A DNA stretch of 16,136 bases from Podila epigama (Eukaryota > Mortierellomycota > Mortierellomycetes > Mortierellales > Mortierellaceae), in contig JAAAVE010000063.1 of assembly GCA_015679605.1 (NCBI GenBank), positions 22,432-38,567 on the forward strand, written 5' to 3'. The notes under the pieces are model-generated. The model had not been told where the DNA came from, did no database searches, and worked only from the letters and a program-made list of their open reading frames with translations. This document shows, in pieces, positions 1 to 10,276 of this stretch; the stretch's first letter is position 1, and every line of letters starts with the position of its first letter. A program made the translations under genes and the position numbers.

Positions 1-40
1 AAAAAAAAAAAAAAAACCATCCATCTCAGGGGACGTTTCC

Positions 41-166
41 ATGCAAAGCCACCCAGTTCTCTACCTTTCAAAGATCAATCGAAGCAATTATGCTTTCTCC
101 AAACATTCATTCATCACACAAAATCATGCCAGAGCCGATAGGACATCGCGTGTTATTTTACACTGA
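41..166 (+). other. possible upstream ORF overlapping the UBE3D start
   Basis: An ATG at 41 opens a different frame that runs past the main start at 90 and ends at a TGA near 164-166. If the transcript includes position 41, this would be an overlapping uORF that lowers initiation at 90. Its sequence has no recognisable domain. The transcript start is unknown because only 89 nt precede the gene. Bases 1-16 are an A run. Confidence 0.25.
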
Positions 167-2405
167 GCATCATTCCAACATCAATACAATCAGTCTTACA
201 GTGAAAGTGCCACGAAAAGGTCTTGATTGCAAAATAACAACTGAAGCCGTTGAACTGGATACATTATCGAGTCCATCTATTTCCCAGGTCGAGCAACATG
301 CATCACAATCAAGACAAAAAGTTCTGTTACCGAGCAGAGTGTTTCCTACAAAGACAGCTCTGGATCCATCACCGACACAGTCGTCACTGCTCACACTCAA
401 ACTGTCAGCAGTGCCAACAATGTCAGAGAGTGGAGGATTGGCAAGAGTAGGCAAGAACGAGTTTCCGCCACCACCCTTGCCAGCCTCAGCTTTGCAAGGT
501 TTACAAAATCTTGGATGTGGATGCTGTGGGCAGCGTTTGTTGCGTTCTGATGAAGGTGGAGAAGCAAAAGAAGCTGAAGAAGGACAAGGACGGCGAGGTC
601 CAGCGATTCAACGCGTGGTGGATCTGCCTTCGGAGCATTGGCAGGAGCTAGTGGATTGTTGGATGTGTCATGAAGAAGACTTTACAGAGTTGCGGGAAGG
701 AGACCTTGGAGCGCGTAGGGGACAGGCGCTCGTAGGAGGAACGTACGTGTTAATCCATGCAGAGGACGTTGACGCGTCAGCGGTAATGATTGAGCAAGAT
801 GCACGAGCTGTCGATGTAAGTTTTATATATATATATATCTGTCATATCCATGTCCCCATCCCTTTCCCTCCACGGACCCATGGTCCCAATCTCCTTTTCC
901 CCTTTCCTACAAAAAAACAAACCACCTTTTCGGACTATTAGAAGACCGGCGTCTAAAGCCACTGACGTTATTTTTAACCGTGTCGATACTCAAGTCCTAC
1001 AGCAAAACCTCCTATTACTACCTACGCCTTTGGCACGCACTCTCTGTTTTGCTAAATAGCAGATGAGTGCATTTAATGCCATGCGTTTGTGTAGGCTACC
1101 TGCCTAATCTTGACGACTCGCATTGTCGTCACACGGAGCCGATGTGTAGCAACATTTTTTCCCCTCTTGTTCGCACTCTTTCATTCTTATTTCGCGCTTT
1201 TTCACACTTTTATTCAAACGCTCTTTCAAGGGCCTTGCATGAACGCTTTGCTAATTCATCTCTCTATCTATCTATCTATATATCTCCCTGTCTCTTTCTA
1301 TGAAAAAAGTGGACAAAGGGAACCAAGCGCAGATGGCGGCCATTAGCCTGTTCGAGATGTTTGTATCCTGTGGGTGATGGCTGGTATCAGTCACAGCGTG
1401 AAGATGGCACAGGTAAGGAAGCGTACATGCAGGATATGATATGAGAGTCTTTGCCTTGATTCTGACTTGTTTTGTTATGAACTAACCAATGATAACGATA
1501 ACGTAACGACAACATAGATCTAGAGATGACTCAAGCGAAATTCCATAAATATATGGTGCAATTTGTGGGTAAGGATGTGACAACTCATGGACCGCTGAAG
1601 GTGCCTCGACAGCGGTTTCTATCGTATGTGGCAGCTGAGATGTTTGAAGCGGCACGACATCATGCCACTTACCGGTTTATTATCCAAGACAGGGTTCATG
1701 GTCGAGACATGATGTTGGTAAGGGAACTGAACTGAATGGAGAGGGGGAAAAAAGAAAAATGAAATTTGGACACATAATGATGATCAATGTTTTTGCTGAC
1801 AAGTCTCGATTTATTTTATTATTTTTTTCTTCTTTTTTTGCCTTTGGGAAAAACAGCTTTGGATGCTGAATTGGGACTCTACCATTGTAACCAACCAAGA
1901 GCCAATACAGGATACAACGTTGCAATGGGACGCGTCTTTGACAGCGGACCTGTCGGGAGCATCAGAGGCGAGTCGAAATGACCGAAGCAAAAAAGTGATG
2001 AAGGTACTGTATCTGAAAGCACCTGACTTGTCGTCGTCATCGTCATCGTCATCGTCGTCACTGTCGATAGGTTCACAAGTGGAATCATTAGGAAGTGAAT
2101 TGAGCAATACGCATCTAGAGGGTACGACCTGTCAACAGACTCATCACACACAACAACAACAAAGAGAGGAAAAAGAAATAGAACAGCGTGAACAAAAAGA
2201 ACAAGGTGACAAACAAAAAGAAAGGGCACTATGGGACAGTTGGCGACAAGACCCAGGTGTGGAACGACTCGAGTTCCAAGAGCGGTTAGTGTTTGGGTTA
2301 ATGTTGGCACTGGAGCAAAGCACGAGTTGTCTACCTCCGATTCAAAAGGGCGCGCCATCGATGTTGGCAATGGAGGGGATGCGGGTAGGTGCTTTTGAAG
2401 TGTAG
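90..2405 (+). CDS. UBE3D: HECT-like E2-binding protein, UBE3D / Ipa1 family
   Basis: Exons 90-815, 1310-1412, 1518-1717 and 1857-2405 give 525 aa with consistent phases. Visible family marks are the cysteine cluster GCGCCG (residues 142-147), LPSEHWQELVDCWMCHEE (179-196), GGTYVLIH (216-223), the CxxC motif CSRC (256-259) followed by YPVGDGW, the stretch YRFIIQDRVHGRDMML at the exon 3 end running into LWMLNWDS, MKVLYL, and the terminal MRVGAFEV. This order matches the HECT_2 domain of UBE3D and yeast Ipa1 (YJR141W), which bind ubiquitin E2 enzymes; the yeast protein is linked to mRNA 3'-end processing. Donors at 816, 1413 and 1718 are clear. The acceptor of intron 1 is uncertain: AAG at 1309 keeps phase 0, but AGs at 1318 or 1327 would also fit. 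Oddities are a long first intron (494 nt) and a poly-Ser (402-411) plus Gln/Glu/Lys-rich linker splitting the C-terminal part of the domain. The start at 90 is the first ATG in frame; residue 13 is an alternative. Confidence 0.86.
816..1309 (+). other. long first intron of the UBE3D-like gene
   Basis: The donor GTAAGT at 816 follows codon 242. A TA microsatellite sits at 824-838 and a pyrimidine-rich TCTA repeat at about 1260-1300 precedes the acceptor. The family alignment runs directly from VLIHAEDVDAS in exon 1 to RRWRPLACSRC in exon 2, so no missing exon is needed even though the intron is several times longer than the other introns of this gene. Confidence 0.6.
2028..2066 (+). repeat. 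TCG/TCA trinucleotide tract coding for poly-Ser
   Basis: A TCG/TCA codon run encodes ten consecutive serines (residues 402-411) and more just after, inside exon 4 of the UBE3D-like gene. It is in frame and sits in a hydrophilic linker between MKVLYLKAPDL and the conserved C-terminal block. Confidence 0.8.
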
Positions 2406-2418
2406 TTTTGATATCAAT

Positions 2419-2424
2419 AATAAA
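2419..2424 (+). terminator. poly(A) signal of the UBE3D-like gene
   Basis: AATAAA lies 14 nt after the stop codon at 2403-2405, in an AT-rich stretch. This supports ending the gene at 2405 rather than splicing on into the open frames further downstream. Confidence 0.5.
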
Positions 2425-2429
2425 ATATT

Positions 2430-2860
2430 TTTAAAAAAATCATGTTCGTCTGTCCCACTTTTGAATGCCAAGCATGAAAGAGACGAAGATTTGCAATTCA
2501 CTTCTTTGCTGTCAACCACACCTGCCCCCAATATCATTCCTTCACTTTTTCTCAAGACCTTTCGTGAAAGATTGTGGAAGAACGGGGGTACCACCCTACA
2601 CAGTTTCTGGAGAGCAAAGGCGCGGAAGAAGCTACGAGTTTGCAATTATTCGCTGTGCTCATTGCGCGTTCTAAATTCTATGACTTCCACTATCGAAATA
2701 ATCTCGCTGGCCCTGGCGAGCCATCTTGCAGGCGTAGGACGAACCTCAGATATGTCGTCGGCGAACTGAATGTATCGGAGCAACTGATGTCTGCAAGGAG
2801 TGAAATGGTCAAGAAACAATTGAGTCTAAACTGACTTCTAGACGCTGGCAGGACCCTACT
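2430..2860 (+). other. unassigned open region, possible decayed gene or repeat
   Basis: Between the UBE3D poly(A) signal and the CTL promoter two overlapping open frames occur on the plus strand: one from 2389 to 2769, with a protein-like part that includes RDEDLQFTSLLSTTPAPNII, and one from 2574 to 2834, containing ATSLQLFAVLIARSKFYDFH and RRRTNLRYVVGELNVSEQL and ending in a TGA. The composition in each is protein-like, but neither has an obvious start with a good context, a splice link or a family I recognise. The switch of the better-looking frame near 2570 could mark a frameshifted relic. A free-standing small gene with an intron near 2560-2600 is also possible. No function is proposed. 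Confidence 0.3.
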
Positions 2861-3404
2861 GTTGTAAGAATGCTCGTGCAAGGTATACTATGGCACCCCA
2901 AATGCCCATATGTAGTTGTGATGGGGGTTAAGGACAAATGAGGGCCCACAATAGCAAGACTGTGTGATCATGTCGCTCGTAGTGAGAGGCAGGTGGGAAA
3001 GATGTGTGCGGGTGTACAAGGGCAGTGTTGAACAAGCATCGGTGTATTTTCAACGGTAGGTCTCTGCGCAAACTGGAAACTTTTCGCACATGACACTCTC
3101 TTGCGCTCTTTGACCACCCCTTAATGTGCATGTGTTGCCATTTTGCACCACTGTGCTGCTTGCGTCGACATTGCATTGGTGTATTGTGATTTTTGTTCTG
3201 TACTACGAATATTACCTTTTTTGCTTCTCCCCCTACCTCCCCTCTTTCACATCCATTCTTCATTTCGATTCCACACAATTCAATCCATTCACAAGAATAA
3301 AAAGAGATTTATCTCCTTATCCCTCAACTTCCATTCAGTGTACAGACAGACAGCTTTCTCCTATACCTTTCTCCTCCTTGTATTCTAACAGCTATTAAAG
3401 CTTC
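2861..3404 (+). promoter_or_regulatory. upstream region and CT-rich leader of the CTL gene
   Basis: There is no supported gene here. From about 3218 the strand becomes strongly pyrimidine-rich (CCCCCTACCTCCCCTCTTTC and similar), which fits the CT-rich leader common in fungal promoters and 5' UTRs. No clear TATA box was found. The start ATG at 3405 follows the context AGCTTC. Confidence 0.4.
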
Positions 3405-6400
3405 ATGGCGCAATCGCCCTACAGCAATCAGCACAGGGTTCTCCACGACGCTCGGAATGGGCGCAGCTGGGGTCCGCCAAGAAATTCGGACTCTAGAAAT
3501 AGCAACAGCAATAACAGTGGCAACAATAGTAACAATACCCGTTTGAATGCAACACCTTCAGTGGCCAGTAGTTCTCGCATGGGTGGCACTCTCTTCTTTT
3601 CCGTGCCCACATTGGACGAGGACGAAGACGACCAGGGAGGCGTACATGGTGTTGGTCATGACAGTGATGACCACGCTGACCATGCTGAGCACAGACACAT
3701 TCACATTCATGACTCGTTCATGCCTGGTTACGAAAGTGACGATGCGTCTTCTGAAACGAGTAGTACTCATTCACCACCCATGTCACTCTTCTTGGACCGT
3801 CCTGATGCTGAACGACAACCACCTCCACTGGTAAACCCGTTTGCTCGCTTTTCTCCTTTTACGCATACGACATACTCTTCTCTTTGCATGCTTGTCTCTA
3901 CACATATTTGTCTTTGTGCATTCGTTTCTTTTTGCAACACACGTTGCAAGAGTGACGCCTTTTATTTTATTTTATTTTTTTTATCATGCTGTTTCACTGC
4001 GCCCTTTTGACCGACCCCGCAGCCATATGCTCAGTAGAGCCTGGCTTGAGTTTGAGCTTAAATTCTGCAAAAGCTAAAAAAGCTTACTCCTCCATCCACA
4101 CTTTTTAGACGCCAGCTTCTATCTATCTCGATGTCCCGCCACCGATCTCAAGCAAGGGAAAGAGCGCTGGATCCCTGGGCGAACAACTATTGGAACCCTC
4201 ATCTGTAAGGACACACCGACTTTGGCGATAGGGGGGAATGGAAAAATGTCATCTCTACACCGAACCCACCTATCCCTTTCTCGAATCCACCCACCTCTTC
4301 CCTTCCCCTAGAAAATGACTGACCATGTTGAACTCATACAATTCTACAATAATATTAGATCCCAAGTGGACCTACAGGATGGACCTCAATATCATACAAG
4401 CGAACTTATAAGGATCCTTTCTTTGCAGTATTATACCTTGTTGCGCTGGCAGTATACTTTATCCTAGGAATTGTATTGCTGTTTACAACAAGTGTAAGCC
4501 ATATTTGTTCTCATGCATGCGATCCGTCCATTGACCAATTGATAGAGGGGGAAAAAAAAGTGAAATAAGTGAAATATGCTAAACAGCAATGGCTGCGCCT
4601 TCAATGTCTCTTCTCTCCTCTTCCTTACTCTCTATTGTTGTTTATAGTCGTCTCGTCTTGAAGACCAGATCTACAACGTGTATTCGGTCATAAAGTCCAG
4701 TTCAGGTAAAATAAAACGATTTTTGAGAGCTTTGATGACCAAAAAACAAAAAAACAAACGGGGGGCATGGCACATTTTACTTTGTTACACAAGGAGAACA
4801 GACCACAAAGACCACACGACTCTCAAACATTTTTATACGATACTGATGCTCGTGTGCTGTGTCAATCATATAGGGATGTTGACATTCATTGTCCTAATCT
4901 CGGCTGCCATGGGTACGCTTTGGTTCCTAGCGTTGAGGTCATATACAAGGGTAATATATTCAAATGGCTTTATATTTTTATTAATGCGCCTCATGATATA
5001 CTTGTGTTCAATCTCGAGCTAACATTGTTGGCATTTTTTTACAGCCTGTTGTATGGTCCACTGTTCTAGCTGTACCATGTCTAGCCATTATTGCCTTTAT
5101 ATGGTCAATGGTGTCGTCGTTTAACGGGCCGAAACGACAAGACGGAGGGCGCGATCCACAAGACACTGGGTAATACACATGGTCAACAACTTCATTGTCG
5201 AAATGCTCAAAAGGACTGCAAGGATTTCTCCATTCGATTTCTGATAATCTTTTTTATTATATATTTACATTTATATATTCATGATAGTTTGACGCTACTC
5301 TCGTTCCTTCCACTTACCGCTGGATCATTATTCTTGAGCGTGATTTACTTCCGTCGCCAACACATTGCTCGGACAACAGCCATTATCGAGGTATAGATTC
5401 ACATACTCTTTTGTTTTCTTGTCATCATGCTTTATTTATTTTTTTATTACTTTTATGCTAATACCATTTGAGCTTGCTCCTTATACTCTAGCTGGCTTGT
5501 GAGATCTTGAAGGACAACCCAGACATGTTTTTCGTGTCGTTTGGTCTCATGGTGGTGCATGTCGTCTTTACAGCCATTTGGTTGTTATTCTTTGCAAGGG
5601 TCTTTCTCGTTGGTCACATCGAGTCATCCACAGGAGGAAGTGGTAAGCGAGTTCAACTTTTTTTTTCTGGAAATGAAATGAAATGTATTTTTATTGCCCT
5701 GTAAAGCCACACGCACTTACAAGGACGACCTGAACAAAAATACTACACTGCTATTAGGATCATGGGTACTTGAAGGCAATTTTTATCCGATAGCTGCCTA
5801 CTTGATATTCATGTTCATGTGGACTTCTGCCGTGTTGAGCAATATTCAAAGGTACGGTAGCATAATAGCATTGTGAAAGATAAGTGAACACTTTGAGTCA
5901 TTTCTTCCAACATCTATTAACTGTCTTTTATGTTAAAAACAGGGTTACGCTGTCAAATGTGGTCTCCAAGTGGTACTTTCATCGGTAAGAGACACCTGAG
6001 CTAGATTGTGGATATGGTCAGTTATCTTTTTGATTTGCCTTTGATTTCAAAAGTCGTTAACTAACATACGGTTTATTGGGATCCTATTCTATAGACACGA
6101 GCCATTTGCATACCATAGCTCGAAAACAACAGAGCCAGCACTTATCAATGCTACGACGACTTCATTTGGTTCGGTTTGTCTGGGAGCACTTTTCATTGCC
6201 ATTGTGCAGTTTGCAGTGTTTGCACTCAGTAGGACAGCAAAGGTATGTCGAAATGTCGATCTGGAAAGAGTGATAAGTGACACTAGAAGAGACTTCGCCC
6301 ACAGACAAAAATGGACGTTTTATAACTGTAAAATCGAACCTGAGCTAACGAGGATATGGATTATTGCTTTGGATGTTTGCGATTTAATAGAAGTTGAAGG

Positions 6401-7109
6401 ATCATTCGTTTCCGCTTTTTGTATTCATTGCCACGAGTTGTCGAGTTATCCAGAGCTTGATTGAGAATTTTAACAACTACACGTTGATTTACGTCGGGAT
6501 TACGGGAGAGAGTCTCTTTGCAGCAGCACACTCGGCAAGTAGGATCTTTCACAGAAACCTCATGTGGGGTTTGATATCTGGTATGTGTTCTGACTATGCC
6601 GCACCTCGCTTACGCTTTTTTCATTCGTTTCTGAAGACAACAAGGATATTGGTACAACGAATCCCCTACTGACCAAGAGTGTTTTTGATTACATATTAGA
6701 TGTCTTGACAAAGATTGTGCTGTTTATCAATGCAACGATGCTGTCGTTGTTGACGGGCTTTGCAGCCTACATCTTTGCGGCACACACACTCGCATCGCCG
6801 TATGGATATGTGATTGGCATCCTATCAAGTGTCATTCCGTTCTTCATCACGCGCTTCTTTACGCATATTATGGATATCACGTAAGTATTTAGATTGGCGA
6901 TGTATATGTACATATATTATAGAAGGCAGCTTTGTGTTCTGTGAGAATCTATGATTAGATGAATGACTCCCATCATAACCGTTTTGGTGCCACGTTTGTC
7001 ATGTGTACTTTATAGGGTGGATGCAACTTTCTTGTGTTACGCCATCGACTTGGACACCAACACTTGTCATTGCAATAAGGCACATGGTGCCTTTGGGGGC
7101 ACTTACTAG
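3405..7109 (+). CDS. choline transporter-like (CTL/SLC44, Pns1-like) membrane protein
   Basis: Fourteen exons: 3405-3830, 4109-4204, 4359-4493, 4648-4705, 4874-4950, 5045-5169, 5288-5390, 5492-5642, 5707-5851, 5943-5984, 6095-6242, 6391-6580, 6637-6880 and 7016-7109. They join to exactly 677 codons. Residues 1-190 are a soluble N-tail (Asn/Ser-rich 28-45, acidic and His-rich 71-102). About ten hydrophobic segments follow, starting at 194-218 and including 240-260, 265-289, 306-327, 353-382, 416-437 and 474-496, then two in exon 13. The hallmark SNIQRVTLSNVVSKWYFHR (exons 9-11), TTTSFGSVCLGAL, SLIENFNNY followed by YVGITGES, and MDITVDATFLCYAIDLDTN near the end identify the family. Members transport choline or related amines at plasma or internal membranes; S. 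pombe Ctl1 is linked to autophagy. The substrate is not shown by this sequence. Introns are 56-278 nt. Confidence 0.9.
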
Positions 7110-7132
7110 GGGGGGCTGCGGACGTCAAGACG

Positions 7133-7138
7133 AATAAA
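7133..7138 (+). terminator. poly(A) signal of the CTL gene
   Basis: AATAAA lies 24 nt after the TAG at 7107-7109, followed by A-rich sequence. Confidence 0.5.
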
Positions 7139-7970
7139 ACAAAAAGTTTGAAGACAAAAAAAAATGGGCGTTATTTCTCCTGTGCTTTTTTTAGGGGTGT
7201 GATGATGAAAGAAGGCAGGAACGGGACCTCTAGTCGATATGAACGGGGCCCCATATTCAGGGTTCTGTCTGATGAGTAGCTCATGAACAAGGACATGAGG
7301 AAAAGACGTGTGATTCGGCATTTCTTAAGGCTTGGATGATCCAATATCTGTCCTGTCCGTCCTGTCTGTGGTGTCCGTCTTGTTTCTTTGCGCCTTTTTT
7401 CGATCTTGTAACCGCTTCTTTCACTTCTTTTTCGCAACTTTTCATTCCTTTTCCTTTTCATTTCCTTGTTCTTTTCTATTGCGGGACCCTTTGACAGACA
7501 GAGGTCACACAGAAACAAAAACAGACACGGACACAGACACGGACACAACACACCATGGGCTGATCGTCTAAAATCCAGGGGAGAGAGAGGGGTCACCTAT
7601 GCATGATGTGCTGTTCATTTCATTTACACTACGCACTACGCCGTGTTACCTACCCTGCATGACCCCCTGCATCACACCCTGCATGCTTGTCCTTCTTGAG
7701 TGAGCCGTTAGGTTGACAAGACCAGGAGAAGGCGCCACAAAAACGCAGTAAAAGAGAAGAGAAGAGAAGAGAAAACGCACATTCCATTCCCAAATCAATA
7801 CACCAGACGCCCAAAAGGCAGGATACCATGTGGGGCTATGGGCTGAGCTGTTAGAGAATATTTTCAGGTACACCGTGGTTCCCCCAGAAACGTGGCATTT
7901 GTCATTTTATCCCCTCTGTTCTCTGTTGGTCTAAATATGGCTGTGTATATTCTACGATTGATAAGAAAAA
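7139..7970. other. intergenic stretch upstream of the protease, repeats only
   Basis: No gene can be supported. It holds a pyrimidine-rich block (about 7330-7490), an ACACGGACACAG-type repeat (about 7515-7555), three CCCTGCAT copies (7653-7684) and a GAGAA microsatellite (about 7753-7775). Minus-strand open frames here (7106-7321, 7171-7596) are low complexity or unrecognised and were not accepted as genes. Confidence 0.5.
7653..7684 (+). repeat. three CCCTGCAT copies at exact 12-nt spacing
   Basis: CCCTGCAT occurs at 7653-7660, 7665-7672 and 7677-7684, so the copies start every 12 nt. They lie about 300 nt upstream of the TATA box of the aspartic protease. They may be a degenerate 12-bp tandem repeat or a cluster of binding sites. 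Confidence 0.6.
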
Positions 7971-7979
7971 TATATAAAG
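7960..7979 (+). promoter_or_regulatory. GATA site and TATA box of the protease promoter
   Basis: GATAAG at 7960-7965 is followed by TATATAAAG at 7971-7979. The TATA box lies about 300 nt before the ATG at 8277, so transcription could start near 8000 and give a long leader that is CT-rich from about 8010 on. GATA factors control nitrogen repression of secreted proteases in many fungi; a single site is only suggestive here. Confidence 0.45.
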
Positions 7980-8276
7980 TGGGGACCCTCATCCACCATC
8001 CCCCAACTTTTTTTTTTTGTTGTTTCCTTTCTTCAATCAACAACAACACCAAAGGAGCTTTCTCTACGGATTTCTTTATCTTCTTCATTATCATCTTCTT
8101 CTTCTTCTCAGTCATACACTCTTACTAAAAAAATCTACACTCACATCTACACCTATTCTCCTTGACTTGTATCCTTTCGATCCCTGCCTCCTTCATATCC
8201 ACTGTTTTAACCCCCTTTCACGCGCCTCTACTTCCTTCCTTTCCTTTCTTCACTCCCTGTCTACAATTCACACACA

Positions 8277-9773
8277 ATGAAGAGCACAATGTTCATGTCC
8301 GCCATGGCATTGGCTATGGTGGCGGTGATGAGAATACCCCTGTTGGACGCTTTACCGGTCGTTGCTCACGACAACAACATCCACCTCATAGACCGTCAAC
8401 ATGTACAGGAGCCAACCAGAAAACTGAGTGGACACAGGGTACCATTGGTCCTCAATGTAAAATACAAAAAAGATTTCAAGGCACAGATAGCAAAACTCCA
8501 CAAACGGTATCCAAGTCTTATGAAAAGGGCTGCGGGGCGTGTACCGATCACCAATGTTCAGAATGACCTTGAGGTAAATTAAATAAAAAAAATATGGAAG
8601 AGGTATGTGATGACTATGAAGATAAACAACGAAAAGGAAGCTAAACGAAAAGAAAAACCTCTTATGTTGGATACGCACAATATAGTATTATGGAAGCGTT
8701 TTGGTAGGGACACCTGGTCAAGAAGTCAAACTGAACTTTGACACTGTAAGTATTTTTTTTACACATCCTAGAACGGTGATGCAAAAGACATCAGAGTATC
8801 CCCCAAAAGCATATCATGTTTCCGACGCCACCGGTTAATTTTTTTTTTTTTTTGCGTCATCACATAGGGTTCATCCGATATTTGGTTCCCGTCCAGCACT
8901 TGCTCCAGCGCAGAATGCGGAAAGCATGTCCGGTTTGATGCCTCAAAGTCATCAACATACCAGAACGATGGTCGGTCATGGACCATTTCCTATGGTGATG
9001 GATCAAAGGCATCAGGGTACCTTGGATCAGACATGGTGAATGTCGGAGGGATCGCTGTTCGACAGACGATTGGACTGGCGACCAAAGAGTCATCTCATTT
9101 TGAGTCGTCCGAAGAAGATGGATTGTTTGGTCTAGGATTCAATACGATTCAAACCGTGCGTGGTGTCAAGACATTTATGGACAATGCGGTCGCAGCCGGG
9201 TTGGTGGATCAGCCTGTCGTCTCGGTGTTTTTGCCCTCTGTACGAAGGAATGGCGGTAAAGGCGGCGAGTACTTGTTTGGAGCGATTGACGCGTCCAAAT
9301 TCCAAGGAGCGTTGACCTATGTCCCCGTGACCAGGAGAGGGTATTGGCAGGTGTTGGTCCAGGATGTTGCATACAATGGTCAGTCAATCGGTCAATCATC
9401 GCAAGCCATTATTGATACAGGTGCGACGCTTGTGATGGTTGGTGATACGGTTGCTAAAACGATCCATGATAAAATCGAGGGAGCATTCTATGACGATAGT
9501 GAGAATGGATGGGTGGTACCTTGTTCGATAACGTCACGTTCTGGTGATGTGTCGTTCAAGATGGGCGGTGCATCGTTCAAGGTGCCTCTAGCGGACTTGG
9601 CGTATCAGGAGAGGAGTGGTCGTGCAGGAGGAAGTGATCATTTTTGCTACTCTGGTATTCAAGGAGGTCAAGATGGACTATGGATTCTGGGCGATATATT
9701 TATCAAGAACAATTATTGTGTGTTTTCACAGGCTTCTCCACCTAGTGTTGGCATTGCTCCACTTGCATATTAG
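8277..9773 (+). CDS. secreted pepsin-like aspartic protease (family A1)
   Basis: Exons 8277-8573, 8686-8745 and 8868-9773 give 420 aa, all phase 0. A hydrophobic signal peptide (about 1-26, ending LLDALP) is followed by a basic propeptide (KVPLVLNV-like start, KKDFKAQIAKLHKRYPSLMKRAAG) and then VPITNVQNDLEYYGSVLVGTPGQEVKLNFDTGSS in the usual order. Catalytic aspartates are D118 in FDTGSSDIWFPS and D302 in IIDTGATL. The flap tyrosine is Y161 in SYGDGS. Cysteine pairs C131/C136 and C338/C379 fit the two conserved disulfides. ILGDIFIKNNYCVF is the usual C-terminal block. The length is somewhat above rhizopuspepsin (about 390 aa). The enzyme should be secreted as a zymogen and self-activate at acid pH. 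Intron 2 falls inside the first active-site triad, between T119 and G120. Confidence 0.94.
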
Positions 9774-9863
9774 TTTTTTTTTATGTATATCCACATTCAT
9801 CTTCCTTTTTTTTTGTTTCGCATTCATTTTTTTTTTGCATTTGCATTTGCTTTAGAGAAATAG

Positions 9864-9881
9864 AATAAAATATAGAATAAA
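9864..9881 (+). terminator. two poly(A) signals of the protease gene
   Basis: AATAAA occurs at 9864-9869 and 9876-9881, about 90 nt after the TAG, and is followed by an A run. Confidence 0.5.
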
Positions 9882-9889
9882 AAAAAAAA

Positions 9890-10276
9890 ATCAGTTTAGA
9901 GAGAGAGAGACGCGTTTCCTACATTTCCCAAACTTGAGAAAATATATGCATACCATGCACGTAAACAAAGCCAAGCCACAAATCTCGAGTCTATTACCCC
10001 TCTTTTTCCGTGTTCGTGAATGACAAAAAGAAAAGCAGTCCGCTTAAGGAAAGAGAAGACCAACCATCCATTCCAACCAACCACGCATCCATTCATTTCA
10101 ACCATTCATCCATTCATCCAAATCCTATCCAAGTCACTTGTTTAATATCACTGCATAAGAGACAGGACACCTAATCAGCAAAAAGGAACCTCATCAATTC
10201 AACCCATCGTCCGTTTCCCCCCTTCTTTTCCCCTCACTCTCGTTACTACCAATCACATTTTAAACCGCAAAAAAAA
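9890..10276 (+). promoter_or_regulatory. upstream region of the mS35 gene
   Basis: There is no gene in this stretch. It is rich in CCATTCATCC and CAACCA repeats (about 10060-10130) and becomes CT-rich at 10205-10245. A CCAAT pentamer (10249-10253) sits only 24 nt before the ATG, so it may lie in the leader rather than act as a promoter box. The 18-mer CCATTCATCCATTCATCC is at 10102-10119. Confidence 0.4.

Noticed and set aside
850-1346. Short plus-strand open frames between UBE3D exons 1 and 2
   Set aside because: Phe/Ser/Leu-rich peptides from CT-rich intron sequence; the HECT_2 family reads directly across without them.
1879-2370. 163-codon minus-strand open frame
   Set aside because: Lies entirely opposite UBE3D exon 4 and consists of the mirrored poly-Ser and Gln/Lys tracts.
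6204-6464. Open frame running through CTL intron 11
   Set aside because: Removing 6243-6390 joins family-conserved sequence in phase 0; the read-through frame departs from the family and ends at once after exon 12 begins.
7106-7596. Minus-strand open frames of 71 and 141 codons after the CTL gene
   Set aside because: The longer one is low complexity (Lys/Arg runs, Cys-Leu-Pro repeats) and neither shows a family, splice pattern or start context that I can support.
7639-7690. CRISPR-like array from the repeated CCCTGCAT
   Set aside because: Repeats are 8 nt with 4-nt spacers, far too short, and the host is a eukaryote.
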